From Amphiduros pacificus (Eukaryota > Annelida > Polychaeta > Phyllodocida > Hesionidae), in NCBI GenBank assembly GCA_949316495.1, contig OX439012.1:19148666-19212665 (forward strand): a stretch of DNA of 64,000 nt, in the 5' to 3' direction. The notes beneath the pieces were generated by a model. It was not told the origin of the DNA. It was given only the letters and a program-made list of their open reading frames with translations, and did no database searches. Below, piece by piece: positions 1 through 12,197 of the stretch. Numbering within the stretch: position 1 is the first letter of the stretch; each line of letters opens with the position of its first letter. The translations under genes were made by a program, and so were the position numbers.

Positions 1-2459
1 GCTTGTCTTGTATATATCTATAAACAAAGGTTTACCAAGCAATACTCAACTTTGCCTGCTTTGTGAGAACCTGAAACGTTTGGGAAACTTGTAAATAATA
101 GGACTTGTACATAATAGTGTGTGAAAAACAAAGTTTGGAGTGGCAATTACAGGTGTCAGATTAGCTTTCTCCATACAGACCTGCTTGCCTGCGTCCCATG
201 TGGACCTTGAGCTTACATAAGCTGACTGACCTTTTTTTTTATGTTATGTTATTTAATTATATTTCATACATATAACATGTAGATTATTAAGGTATCGAAA
301 GTTTTTAGGTATCTTGTTTTATATCAACAATGTATGCCCCAGATTTAGATTAACTGTCTTGGATTTGATCAAATTGAAAGGTTTTGCAACATATGAACTA
401 TGAATTGAGAGTTGAAATTTGTAATCCTATTCCAAGATGCATGTAAATAGTGTTTTGTTGTTGTTATATTTGAAAGTATAATTGTTTTATTGCAATTTGT
501 TTGTAAATAGGCTCTGGAAAATATTTCCTACAGATTGCTGTATTGGAAAATAATAAATTTATTTTCATCAGATATATATATTGCTTATTTGTGTTTTGCC
601 CTTTGGACTATAAACGAGGAACCATGGGGACTATATTAAAGTTAGGAACAGGGACACTTAATACAGAAGATCACAACTGTATGAAATGTGTTGTTGACTG
701 ACAACTGTATGAAATGTGTTGTTGACTGTTGCCAAGATAGCAAATCAGTATGACGTCACTATTTCATTGATAAATAGCCACAGCACTATTCTGACGTCAT
801 TACTCCTTCAACTAGATGAAATAGTGCAACATTTTTACCCACCAAAGTCAAATAAATAGATAATTTATTTCTGTTTAGAGGGAATCAATGTTTATAGATA
901 CACATAAAAACATCATTTAGTGATCTTTTATGACTAATCCATTAGCCAGTAGTGTTTGGACCTCATCACTGCCCAGTGATACAAAATTAGAAGATAATAA
1001 AATATCACATTTCTCTAAATTTCCCATGATTTTTATGACAAAATTTATAGAACAGGTTTACTCAAAATATTATTCTATTTAGTTTAAATAGAGGGAATTT
1101 TTATTAATGGTCTGTATTTTGAAATATCTAACTTTCTTCAAAGTTAAGTAAAAAATTAACAAATGGTTTCAAAAGATTACATATATTTAACATTAGGGGG
1201 AACAGTGTCTTCCAAAGTTCTTTTTTCCCGGCCCAAAATATGTCCCCCACATTTGAACCAAAAAAAATGACCGAGCACAAGTTATTGTTTTGTATAAAAA
1301 TAACTACAAAACCAATTTCAACTTTTAATGTATCAAATGTGAAGGGATGAAATTTCCTTTTGTTTTGGTCTTTAATTTGCCTCTAAAATTTTATCATTTT
1401 TAATCATTTTAGATTCAAAGTTGAAGTAAAAATAAAAAAAGATTGTTTTTTGGTAACAACAGCCAAAAAAACACCGGCGACAGAACTAACTTGGGAAGAA
1501 CTACACTATCAATCTGCAAAAGTAAGGCATTAATCTTTTGCTAAAATGATGCAGGATCAAACTTTTCTTGCCAGATGGAACGTTTACTTTTAAATGTGAT
1601 CGTCATGCCATCTGTAGTATAACGGACTAGCATCGGTACAAGGCTTTTCTTTTCAATCAGTTTACATAAACAAAGGACTGTGAAATCTGTTCACACCAAC
1701 TGATTTATTATATGATTATTTACCCCTGTATGACTTTACAGAATTAAAAAGTCATTTAGGATCAAAGAAGAGAACTTGACATATCGGACTTTGCCTTGCT
1801 GTTAATCAGCACTTTTGAGGCACGCACATTTTGACAGTTCTGATGATTGCAGGTGGTAATTAATATATATAGACTGCTCTGGATACTGTGAATGTGTAAG
1901 TGGTGCAATACATAATTAAAAAGTGTAGCAGTGTTGAATGACAGCCTCCAGCAAGGCAAGGTTTGATGTTTTTGTCAATTGGTTTCAATGGTACAGACGA
2001 GTTAAAGCTGTTTTCTGTGGCGTCCACGTAAATTTATGAATGGTATCTATGTAGTTCAAAATGCAAAGGCAATCAATTTTTTCTGACGAGAACAAAACTT
2101 CTCAAGTAACCATGGGGAAAGATAATCGGATATGCATTGAGATACCTCTCACTAACAGGAAAAACAAAAGGAACTTTTAACTATGGCCCATAGTTTATCT
2201 TGAATTCTTACATGCATATGGTATTTCAATTTTCACTTAATGTTCTTTTAAGCTAGCTGGTAAAGATAAACAAAAAATATATAATATTAAATCGTAGTCG
2301 TATTGTCGCATTCTCTCGGCGGGATGCCATTTGGTTTTGCCGAGTAAACTTATAGATGTAGATGTCAATCCATTTTAAAGCCATGGTCATGATGAAATAA
2401 AAGCGCGGGAAAATATTGAATCCTTGATTTCACGCTCCAAACATTTTCTGCGACACCAG
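1..2459. other. Non-coding upstream region, no gene recognised
   Basis: AT-rich sequence with no exon I can support on either strand. It holds a perfect 28-bp tandem duplication (673-700 and 701-728) and, just after it, two perfect CRE-type palindromes TGACGTCA at 751-758 and 792-799. An AATAAA-like context near 550 could be the 3' end of a gene lying before the window, but no coding sequence supports that. Confidence 0.5.
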
Positions 2460-2504
2460 CCTGTCATAGCAACAATAACTTCCGTTGCAAGCTTCATTGG
2501 CAAC
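2460..2504 (+). promoter_or_regulatory. Two X-box-like (RFX) motifs upstream of CFAP107
   Basis: CCTGTCATAGCAAC at 2460-2473 and GCTTCATTGGCAAC at 2491-2504 each match 11 of 14 positions of the RFX X-box consensus GTYNCCATRGMAAC, both with an intact right half-site (AGCAAC, GGCAAC). They lie 125 and 81 bases before the CFAP107 start codon. RFX factors are known to drive ciliary genes, which fits the adjacent gene. The motif match is seen in the sequence; binding is inferred. Confidence 0.5.
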
Positions 2505-2584
2505 CGTTACGCTGACACTTGTTGCTTTTCACACGGCTGGATATATTTGAATGAAGCTAATTTAAAAGGGGAAATTATTTTAGT

Positions 2585-5500
2585 ATGTCACACGGGGATC
2601 CAGCAAAATGGCATATGCCTGGGTGGAGAATAGAACAGAGATTCGCCAAGGGAGTTCTCATCGGAAACTGGGGCGAGGAGCGATACACGGTCAGTTAATT
2701 TTGATAACACTTTACAGTTAGTATGAGTTACTGTGTTGTGTAGCATATTTGAAATGAAAGACAAGTTTCAGTCTCGATGGGTTTGCATAACTTTGCAACC
2801 TGTCGAATCTAAACATGCTGAACGTTGTCAACTTGTGACTAACATGGATGATTTTTTTTAAAACCTTTTTTCTTGCATATAGTATATGGGTCGAATTCAT
2901 TATGTAATGACACTATTGAAAGTTGAGGGACTCGTTTTGTTTTGTTTATTTACCTGTATCTGTACTGCAATGAGCATAAATCCGAAATTAAAAGATGAAA
3001 ATAATAGATAAATAAATATCAATGATCATTGATTAAACAAGAAAAAGTGGTGCTCCACATGTAACACGGATGGGAAAAAAATAACAAACAGAACAATAAA
3101 CAAAACAAAAATTGCAACAAACAAAACAAAAATTACAACAAACAAAACAAAAATTTAAATGAACAACAAAATACACTTAAACACAAACAATCATTGCAAA
3201 CTGATGAAGTAGTTGAAATTATTTTTATTCAAAATGGGTAGAAACGACTACCCATTTCCCATGATCGTACCGATCACAGAATAACACCTGTCGGCAGTGG
3301 ATATCAAAAAGGACCATCCGTGTTACAAAAAAAAAAACTTTATGCTAAATGTGAGATTTTTTCAAGCAGGAGTATTACTTTGGCATAAATGCCACCTTAA
3401 TCCATTTAAGCCCTAACGGACGGGAAAGACGGCAACGTCCACCACCGGCAACGGACAGGAGGGACGTTGACGTCCCCAGTGTTCTGGCTTGATGACATCA
3501 TTTGTAACATTCTGAAGGGCCTCAACTTGTTACAATGTAATCATGATAATGACGTCAGACTGACTGGATCATGAACTTTGACCCCAGCACTTCATTAAGA
3601 AAATTTAGTAACCATGGTTATAAATTTTATAAATTTAGTATATGGATAAACTACAGTGACCGGCAACTGTCCGAAACCGGCAGATTAAACTCGGACATTT
3701 TTAACTCAGTCAAATATCGAGTAAAACTGATCTGTAGTAATTGCAATTAAGTTGAATATTGTCTCTCACATGTTTTCTTGTATTCCCACTGCTTTTCAAA
3801 ACGTTAAAAGTGTTTATTTGTTTTCACGGCATGAGTGAGTGTGTCACTGTCAAATGACGTCAGAATGGGTGACGTGACCAAGATCACCATATAACTCAAT
3901 GTGAACTCGGACAATCTGCAGGTTTTCTGAATGCGTGAATTTCCTGATAATTCTGTAAATATTGAAAGGATATTATTTTTACTTCACATGCCTTTAAAGT
4001 AGACGATCTTCTATCGATGTGAGCAGATTTTACAAGGTTTTGAAGGGTTTTGTGAAAATCGGGAGTGAAAAACATGAAAATGTCCGGATTTGGCTGCCGG
4101 TCACTGTAGTCCAGACAAAAATTGGTTAGTCCAGCCAATCAACAAAATTTAGATAGCCTAGTCCCTTAGGGGTTAAATAGTATCACAGGTATTAAGTACT
4201 GTTATAATAATAATATAGCTCTGATAAAGTTAAAAAAACACAGAATTTCAATTAATATCAGACATAATTGAAAATTATGTTGTCCTTATGAATACTCAAT
4301 TTCATTTATTGATTGTCAATTACTCCAGTTTAAAGATCAATATTTTAAGAGGAAATAATGACCCTTATCAAAGCAATCTCAATCTTGAGTAGTGACCTGT
4401 AGGCAGCTTTTGATTGCACCAATATTTTATCATACTGACTTGCCATTGATATAAAACTTGGGTGGTCATTTGATCATAATCCGTCCCGGTAGTTTCAGTG
4501 AATGGCCCAATGTTATTGATTGCTTTGTACAAACCTGTAAAGGATCACTGCTTGTTTGGTCATTGACAAGGTGCCAGTTTCAGTGGGTTTTCCTTTAATA
4601 TTTACACTTTAAACAAAACAATCCACATTTATAAATTGATACAACCATTATTTATGATTCTATCGTGGTAGCAAAACTGTAAGAGTACTACTCAATCACT
4701 CCATTGATATGGAAATATTAGAACAATCTGAAAAAATTAGCCTGAAATGAAACCATGAAAGCATCCAGCCATTTTCAAATTGAAGAAACATAAATTCTTT
4801 TTTTACAAAATCATTTTATCTTTTTAAAATTTTGATATTTTTAATATTTTCTACCAGATTCCATGAAAATAGCAAAAGAATAAATCATCTCAGACATTAC
4901 AAATGACAACCAATATTTCAAAGTTGAATATTTATCACTGGATATTTGATTACATACATATAAAAAAAGATGAACAAGCTCAGAGATGTAGGATGGCGAG
5001 ACTTGGGAGGAAAAAGCACTGATAAGAGTGTGCAATCGATTGCGCTTTGGGTTCAACACGTTGTCCTCTGGTGGAATTTGATGATACTAGACCAGTTTCT
5101 ACTTCAGTTATATTTTGCAAGTTTGTATGGTGGGTTGTGCTATAGACATAATATGAATAACTGAATAACATAATCACTTATTTGTTCTCACTTATTTAGG
5201 TATGAAATATTACCCACAATATGTCTACATTTCTGTATTTGGGCTTTGTTTTCAATCATGGGGAATTTGTCCTAATTATTGACTTAATTATTGAACCAGT
5301 GTAGGTCCCGCTAGGTTTTTTTTTACAGAAGCCTACATTGGTGAAATGCTGACATTACTGGGACACTGTATTACACATGTAAGAGACAATTACAACAGTG
5401 AGAGATCACTGTACTTGTAAAATACAGCTGCATAAGTGAGCAATAGCTATAGCAGTGAGATAACTACAACAGTGAGAGATAGTTACAATGTTCAGTGAGA

Positions 5501-8352
5501 GATAGTTACAACAGCCATATATAGTTACAATAGTGAGAGATAGATACAACAGTGAGAGATAGATACAACAGTGAGAGATAGAGAGATAATATATACTAAA
5601 TGGTCACATCCTGCAACATGTTGAACATCATCCCTACATTGGTGTTGAGTTACAAACGAATATGAAATGGGAAGTCAAGTACTGGGTTTTGTAAGAAGGA
5701 ATTTCAACATGTGCCCAGGAAATATCAAGGTGGCTGCTTACAATACACTGGTGCACCCTCATTTAGAATATACATCAAGTGTATGGGACCCTTACCTTAA
5801 GAAAGATATTGATCGACTAGAAACAGTGCAAAGACGAGCTTCTAGATTTGTGTCTGGCAAATGGAAGAGAGAGGCAGGCACCATAACAAAGATTCTTGAA
5901 GATCCAAAATGGGATTCCCTAGCAGAAAGAAGGAGGACCCAGAGACTGGTTTTATTTTATAATGCTATAAATGGTGAAATAGCTTTGAAACTACCAGAAC
6001 ATTTCAAAATGAAATCAACTGTCACAAGGAAAAACCATGGAAATCGTAGTCAGATATAGTTACAACAGTCAGATGTTTTTACAACAGTGAGAGATAGTTA
6101 CAACAGTGAGAGATAGTTATAGCGGTGAGAGATAGCTGCACAGCAGTACAAGGTAGTTGTATAAGTGAGCGATAGCTGCATAACTGAGAGACAGCTGCAC
6201 AAGTTAGAGATGATTACAACGATGAGAATTAGCTGCATCAGTGAGAGATAGCTACTGACATAGTCAGCATAGCTCACAATCATATCACATTGTTTGATAA
6301 AAAGAATTAATTAAAGATGTGCTTGTTATTTGTCTTTTCTCTTCAAAGACTGTACTAAATTTTTGCTTCTTTTTTTCAGTTTCAAAAAGGTAATCAAGTC
6401 CACAACAGCACACATCGTGTAGACTTCCGTAACTATGGAAGCTTCCGACCAGACGTTGTCATCCGAAGAAAAGCTCAGCTTCAGAATGATGGTCTTGGCA
6501 AGGAGTTCCTCTTTTATCACCATGGCAACCGATACTCCAACAATATGATCTCATGGTATGATGAACATTACAACAACCGTGAGAGAGATGAGGCAAATAA
6601 ACTGCCAGAACTGCGAAACTGGAACAGTCATAAGTTGTCCTGGGAACCAGAGAAGTCAGACTACCCCATACAAGGTACACACACTTTAATTTAATTTTAA
6701 TGATTAAATAAAAAAAATGTAGTGTTACAGACTATTGGTGTGATCAGAAAAACTATGGCTGTTGAAATTTTGTCAAAAATGGATGCCTGACGCGCGTCGT
6801 CACTCAGGGTGACTCTTCAGAGGCTAGACAAGAAAATGTTGATTGTATACCTGAAGGAGGTAGAATCAAAACTGACCCGAATGAGGTAGAATGTCAAACG
6901 TTCAGTAAGCAACGTACTATGACGTAGCAAACGGTTGCTAACGACAACTTGTCTGGTACTGTTGCTATGGTATTTCTTCTACTGCTCGTGAGTAGAAAAT
7001 AGTTGAATACCAAACATCAGTAAAGAGGTATTAAAAAAAATAAAAAAATAAAAAAAAAATAAAAAAAAGAGGCCACGGGCATGGTGCAGTTGGTTTGAGG
7101 GTCAGCTCCTCTGTGGTGATCCTAAGGTTGTGGGTTCAAGTAATGAATTTTGATGAAAAAAATGTCTTTCATTGATAAATTGAAACATCAAAAGTAAAAA
7201 TTATCATCCTTGCCTAAATAAAATCATTTTGGTTATTTTCACCTTTTTTTTTACTGGTGTGTAATATTATCAAAAGTAAGCATTTCCACTTTTTTGTAAT
7301 CTACTATATACAGAGATTACAGGAAAAAACATTCTTGGACCTTTTATATTTTAAGACATCAAGTTATGAAAAGCTAATTTCATTTTGTGCAAGTTTTGCC
7401 CTTGAAAAGGTATCACCCTAGATAATGCCATATCTCTAAATCCATAAACGTCATTATCCTTAAGAGTCGGGAATACTATTTTTGTACATCAAAGATTATG
7501 TGGTAATTTTTAAAGAAAATCTAAAACCCACTCTGAAAAAATGTTTTTTAGGACACTTAACATGGAATGAGTTGATATACTCATTCCTGCATGAAAAAAA
7601 ATAATTTGATATTTATTTTTATTGGCTTTCTTAATGGCAGGTAAATTAAACACAAGCTTTTTTATACGAGAATATCTGTCATTAATCTTTTTTGATAATT
7701 CTTGCTGAAAATTTAGTCTATAACAGTTACCACCCACTATTTTAGTTCTGTTCAACTTTTGTGCAACAGATCCCAACATGTTATGCTTGATCTTTTAAAA
7801 GGTATTTATGGGTGTTTTTAAAGAGTGCCCCCTGGAGACAGATAGAGACCTTATAATGGACTTGATGGGAAGTTGAACTGGAGGCTCCTATAGACTGCAA
7901 ATAAAAGAAAGTTGCTCCCTCAAAAGATTTGTCTTCAGGAGGCACTCACCATCAACACCCATAAACATGATAAACCTACCAACCTCAATATAGAACATGG
8001 TCACTGTCATTGAATGTATTCTATTCAATCCTTTCTAGGTTCTGCAACCAACTTTGGTATGCTGGGTAAACTGCAGGCAAAGTGGGCTTCCCAGATTGCC
8101 GACGAGACTCGCGGAGACTTCATGACAACATACACTGGAGATTATAAATCCTGCCCAGATGCCATGGTCAGAACCCGCTACGCCACCCCGAAAGAGAAGT
8201 CCTCCCATATGTTGAGAATGAACTCTACCAACAAAGATCTGCATTTTAGAAGCATGCCATTTTTGCATTCCCCGGAAAACGTGCCATCAGTGAAAACGGC
8301 CCCCCCTCAGGCAATGCCTCAGATTCCACAAGTGGAAGCGGCAATGACATAA
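2585..8352 (+). CDS. CFAP107: CFAP107 (C1orf158-like) ciliary microtubule inner protein
   Basis: Three exons: 2585-2689, 6380-6674 and 8039-8352 (stop TAA 8350-8352), joined in phases 0 and 1, giving 237 residues. Exon 1 encodes MSHGDPAKWHMPGWRIEQ followed by VLIGNWGEERYT, the recognisable N-terminal block of CFAP107. Exon 2 carries YSNNMISWYDEHYNN and a conserved LPELRNWNSHKLSWEPEKSD stretch. Exon 3 begins GSATNFGMLGKLQAKW and ends in a loose Ala/Pro-rich tail. Known family role: a microtubule inner protein of axonemal doublets in motile cilia and sperm flagella. The protein is somewhat longer than the human one (about 194 residues). The first exon is short and was found from its motif and the donor GTCAGT at 2690; acceptors are TTTTTTCAG and CTTTCTAG. 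X-box-like sites lie just upstream. The family call rests on remembered similarity, not a search. Confidence 0.85.
3060..3327. mobile_element. Short TIR element (MITE-like) in CFAP107 intron 1
   Basis: A 268-bp segment bounded by a perfect 14-bp terminal inverted repeat, TGTAACACGGATGG at 3060-3073 and its complement at 3314-3327. The interior holds an A-rich stretch with AACAAACAAAAC-type repeats (about 3085-3180) and a perfect 10-bp stem hairpin (AAATGGGTAG at 3232-3241, loop of 6, partner 3248-3257). No coding capacity. A clear target duplication is not visible, so the class of transposon is open. Confidence 0.5.
3405..4177. mobile_element. Probable non-autonomous DNA element with imperfect TIRs
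   Basis: The two ends are imperfect inverted copies: TTTAAGCCCTAACGGACGGG at 3405-3424, and TTTAACCCCTAAGGGACTAG when the right end (4158-4177) is read on the minus strand. The left arm (3405-3480) has a diverged copy in the opposite orientation at 23548-23622 in ATAD3 intron 1, so the sequence is a dispersed repeat. A second element (3652-4108) is nested inside. No transposase is present. Confidence 0.45.
3652..4108. mobile_element. Tc1/mariner-type MITE with TA ends
   Basis: Perfect 15-bp inverted repeats, CTACAGTGACCGGCA at 3651-3665 and its complement at 4095-4109. Read as TA followed by CAGTGACCGGCA, the termini match the usual Tc1/mariner layout of a TA target duplication and a TIR starting CAGT. 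The inverted similarity continues with diverged CGGACATTTT blocks inside both ends. About 457 bp, no transposase frame. It sits within the element at 3405-4177, so it is the younger of the two. Confidence 0.6.
4178..5382. other. Intron 1 of CFAP107, no feature recognised
   Basis: AT-rich intronic sequence. I see no exon, RNA gene or bounded repeat here; short open frames lack any recognisable motif. Confidence 0.5.
5383..6262. repeat. Degenerate about 20-bp tandem array split by a LINE piece
   Basis: Repeats of the type ACAGTGAGAGATAGTTACA occur at about 5383-5594 and again at about 6059-6262, on both sides of a LINE fragment. The two halves share the unit, so one array was very likely interrupted by the insertion. 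The right half ends about 117 bases before CFAP107 exon 2. Confidence 0.7.
5595..6058 (+). mobile_element. 5'-truncated LINE reverse-transcriptase remnant
   Basis: An open frame at 5667-6056 encodes the C-terminal end of a non-LTR retrotransposon reverse transcriptase: LGFVRRNFNMCP, then LVHPHLEYTSSVWDPYL, then IDRLETVQRRASRFVSGKW. This is the thumb and post-RT region seen in CR1/Jockey-like elements. Just upstream, bases 5625-5665 read like the preceding RT block in the same sense, so the copy has an internal deletion as well as the 5' truncation. It differs clearly from the LINE at 16.9-21.4 kb, so it is a second family. It is a dead insertion inside CFAP107 intron 1. Confidence 0.8.
7071..7145 (+). 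mobile_element. tRNA-derived SINE head, decayed (family A)
   Basis: Matches the head of the SINE seen whole at 30977-31292: GGCCACGGGC, a box A region GGTGCAGTTGG, CCTCTGTGGTGAT and a box B region TGTGGGTTCAA. The body and tail are missing. It lies in CFAP107 intron 2. Confidence 0.7.
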
Positions 8353-8427
8353 GAAAGACACTCAGTTTACCTATTTACTATTAATCATGCTTTAAATTAT
8401 ATGTCTACAAGTCAAATAGGTCTGTGA

Positions 8428-8433
8428 AATAAA
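8428..8433 (+). terminator. Polyadenylation signal AATAAA of CFAP107
   Basis: AATAAA 76 bases after the CFAP107 stop codon, at the expected distance for a short 3' UTR. Confidence 0.5.
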
Positions 8434-10030
8434 TATCAACAGTAACTTTACCCATGTATAATGTCAAAAAAATTTGAATGTGAAGAAATAATTTCTATTT
8501 TAACCATTCACAAAATTGTGTTGTTTTTGTATCAATTTTAAGACTTTTGTCACAGCTATTCTCATAATTCACATACAATTATGATTTTAACTTTATATAT
8601 TTACAAGGTTTCTTAAAAATATTTTTATTCCTCTTATCTGTGAGAAAATATTTTTTTATAGAATTGTTTCATTCACTCAGTATAAAACTGTGATAAGAAA
8701 ATAATATAAATTATTTAGAAAAATCAATATCCTATTAGGATAGGCTCAATTAGATTTTGTATATAGATGGTAGACTATTAACATGTTTTATTATATACCT
8801 ATTCTGGGTGATTCATAGGCTGAAAAAAGATGTGACCAAACTCACTATTTTCATAACAAATTTGCATCGTGTGTAAAGACTTTTATAAGTTATGTTATTC
8901 ATCAAATAACTCACAAATATAACACAAGGTATTAATTAAGGACCACCACCCTCCCCAATTAAGAAATTCTTTGAATCTTTTAAACTTTGTGACTTTGATG
9001 TTCGCAACGCCATTCAGTATAAAATTATTTGTCTTCAATTATCATAGGAAGATGTGAAATATCCCTGAATTGTACCTCTAATGAAGACCAGCAAAGAGAG
9101 GGTGCAGTCCCATATCTGTTTACTGTCATCTATAATGTTCATTGATAAATTTGTGTTGTTTGAATGCAGTATTGAACTCTCAGTATTTCATCATTTACTT
9201 TAAATAGAATATCCTCGGACACATTGCAGTTATTATATAAAGAACTTAAATTTGTGAAGTGAAAACATTTTGATTGTATTTTGAAGGACTTATTCCTTAC
9301 TAAATATACTGCTGATGTTTTAGTCATGTGCTTTAATTGTTTCACTGCTGAGCTCTCAGTATTATTGACACTTCAATTAACTGAACATAACACAGAAATA
9401 CTTTCTGTAAATCCCACCAGGTGTCACTTACATACATATCACTATCACCTCAAAATGCCTTTTTATTTTAGATGGAGAAGAGTTCCAGATGAAAGAAATG
9501 GTTGATTTTAAGCAAGAATGAAGGTGTGAAAAACATTAAAACAGATAAATGCTTGGAACTTTTTAGTTTTTTGTTGAGATTTTCAAAATGATATAACATA
9601 AAAGAAGCTTGTTGACAGAGATCATGCTAAAAGAACATGCCTCATTTTGAGAGGGGATATTTTAAAATATTGACCGATATGAGCAAAATGTGATAAAAGT
9701 TACGTCTCATTGTATAAAGTTACCGCTGTCATGACAGTATTGCACAGCTTATAATGTGATATATGTAAATACAAGAAATAACTGACAATAAAACTCATTT
9801 CTCAATGTTATAAAGTATTCTGTTGTAGTTTATTTTGTCCTTTCTTTTTAATGGATCCTAGGTTGCTATGGCAACTATGGATCAGGATCACATAGCAATG
9901 TGATGGTTTTTGTCATTAATTAACTGCTGAAACAAACTTGTTTTAAATGACACTTTTTATGTTTGCCAAAATTGAGAGGTGTTGGCCTATGGTGAAGTGT
10001 AGTTAGAAATGGATATCATGCATCTTTTCT
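8434..10030. other. Intergenic, no gene recognised
   Basis: AT-rich sequence between CFAP107 and NUDT8. The frames present are short and carry no motif. A further AATAAA lies near 9787. Confidence 0.5.
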
Positions 10031-10040
10031 ATATAGATTA

Positions 10041-10190
10041 ACTAGTACATCTAACATTTGACTGGTACATCTAACATTTGACTGGTACATCTAACAAGCA
10101 TTGACAAACTTAACATATATTGAATATTAACCAAATAGTTTGACTATTTATGTAATATAGATTGATTAGTACATCTAATATACATTGAAG
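10041..10190. repeat. Short 20-bp tandem repeat
   Basis: Three near-identical copies of ACTGGTACATCTAACATTTG from 10041 to about 10105, with a decayed fourth near 10165-10187. Confidence 0.7.
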
Positions 10191-10526
10191 AGTACCGCGG
10201 TACATCAAAAATACATTTGCATCAAAAATATATTACATTTTATACTTGATCATTTATATAAGACTTTGATATTATTTCATAGAAGACCATCTGCAGCTGC
10301 CACAAATTGTACATGGATTGCCAATCACTTTTAAATGAATACTTATTGTGCTGTTATTTGAAATAAATGAACCTGTTGAAATGCAGATGGATGTTAATCG
10401 CCATCTCCCACCATTGTTACTATAGACACTTCCTGTAACCATATGTTAGCTGCTCTCTGATTGTTCAAAATAACAACCCTGGTCTCCCATCATTGTCTCA
10501 ACTGCTGTGATTGGTGTATGTATGGC

Positions 10527-10905
10527 GCTCATAGTATTATTATCAAAGTGGGAACCAATAGGACACAAACAGTTGCGTCTCTTGTCTGGATAAGACTTTC
10601 AGGGCTCACAGTATTATTATCAAGATGGGAACTAATATGACACAAACAGTTGCGACTCTTGCCTGGATATGACTTTCAGAACTCAATCTGAAACATCCAA
10701 AAATGACATTTCTGAAAGGGGGTTAATTTTTAAGGGCTTCAGGTTTTTTCCTTTTTTATTATGATGGGAACCAATATGACACAAACAGTTGTGACTCTTG
10801 CCTGGATGTGACTTTCAGGGCTCATAGTATTATTATCAAGATGGGAACTTATATGACACAAACAGTTAGTTCGACTTCTTGTCCAAATATGATTTTCATG
10901 TCCAC
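10527..10905. repeat. About 77-bp tandem repeat, 4-5 diverged copies
   Basis: Units start near 10527, 10603, 10680 (partial), 10757 and 10820, each with blocks AGTATTATTATCAAGATGGG, ATGACACAAACAGTTG and CTTGCCTGGATATGACTTTC. Similarity falls toward the right end. Confidence 0.75.
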
Positions 10906-12197
10906 ACAATATTAATCTGGATGGTAATAAAACCATTAACCACAAAATAAATTTCAAGAAATGCATATTTATTGTTTTGATGGGAGACAATGTATAGGCA
11001 TTCCTGGTGGCATATGATTTATATTATACCTGGCTATGAAACTGCAACACAAGTAACACAAAGTTTTCCTTTCATCAAATTCTATCACAGTCACATAAAT
11101 ACATGGGATATCATGAAATTTACATTCTTTTACACAAACCAACATTCATAATTACCTAAATTTTCAAATTAATTGCATGCATGAATAATATTGTTTATAG
11201 ATCACTTGATTTTCATTCTGTATTGACTATATTCAAACAAAACAATGTTTTAATAATAAGTTTAATTTGATAATTTCATCTCACTGATAAGGTATTGATA
11301 CTCCTCAAAATTTAAGGTACATGTATATTTATTTGCCGTTACTGTTATTTCTTACCAATTCTGAAGTAACAGAATTTCAAAATTTGATTAAATTATTCAT
11401 GACATCTGAAACATTGTTTATATTATCACACATTACTCTATTTCCCTGAGAAAGTAAAATCATCAATAAATATTCAAGCTACACAAAGTTCTTATATCAC
11501 AATGCACTTTTTTGGTTTATTCTCATCAAATAGTTTAGCAGTAATCTTTGTTTATCCCTCTTTCACTTTGAAAAAAGTAGATGGCTTAAATTAACAAATG
11601 GCAGAAGATTCAATTTTACATTATACTAAGTCAGCTCTCACAGTGGTGACTGGCTGTTTCAACCGTTCTCCTATTCGACTGTTCCCCTGTTTGACCGTAA
11701 CCGGTTTGATCCTGCTTGTTTGACCGACATTCAGGGTCAATTAGCCTTCTGGAGGGATATTTTGTGTGTTTTGAGCTGTTATAGAGTAACTTTTCTAGCC
11801 ATGGTTGAACTGGGGAACAGAATCTTTCCTATGGTCAAACACACCACGGTCGAACAGAACACCAAAGCATCGTTCAGCAGACCACTAGATTTTTATGCTT
11901 CTTATGAGGTATTGTTCACACATAATCAAGGAATGTACCATATTCTTAAAAGCAGAATTATATTGAGAACAAAAAGTCTCTCACCCCTGCCTAACCTTAC
12001 TTTTGGATAAGTTTTCAATTGCCACCTCAAAGAATAAAGGAAACCAAGAAATTAAAACATAAAAACTGATTCCTTTTGAATAATAAATAAACCCCAACAC
12101 ACACCTTCCCTTCTACTTAACAAAGAATGAAAATAATAATAATGAGACACAAAGCTTTTGTTTTCTTGGCCTTATACTCATTGTTGTTGTGAGGAAC
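10906..12197. other. Intergenic, downstream of NUDT8 on the minus strand
   Basis: No exon recognised. Around 11660-11740 there are repeated TTTGACCG-like words that resemble, in inverse, 38037-38085, hinting at an unbounded dispersed repeat. The rest is AT-rich and featureless to me. Confidence 0.4.

Noticed and set aside
9281-9505. Additional exon or small gene after CFAP107
   Set aside because: Short frame without motif, no matching splice partners found.
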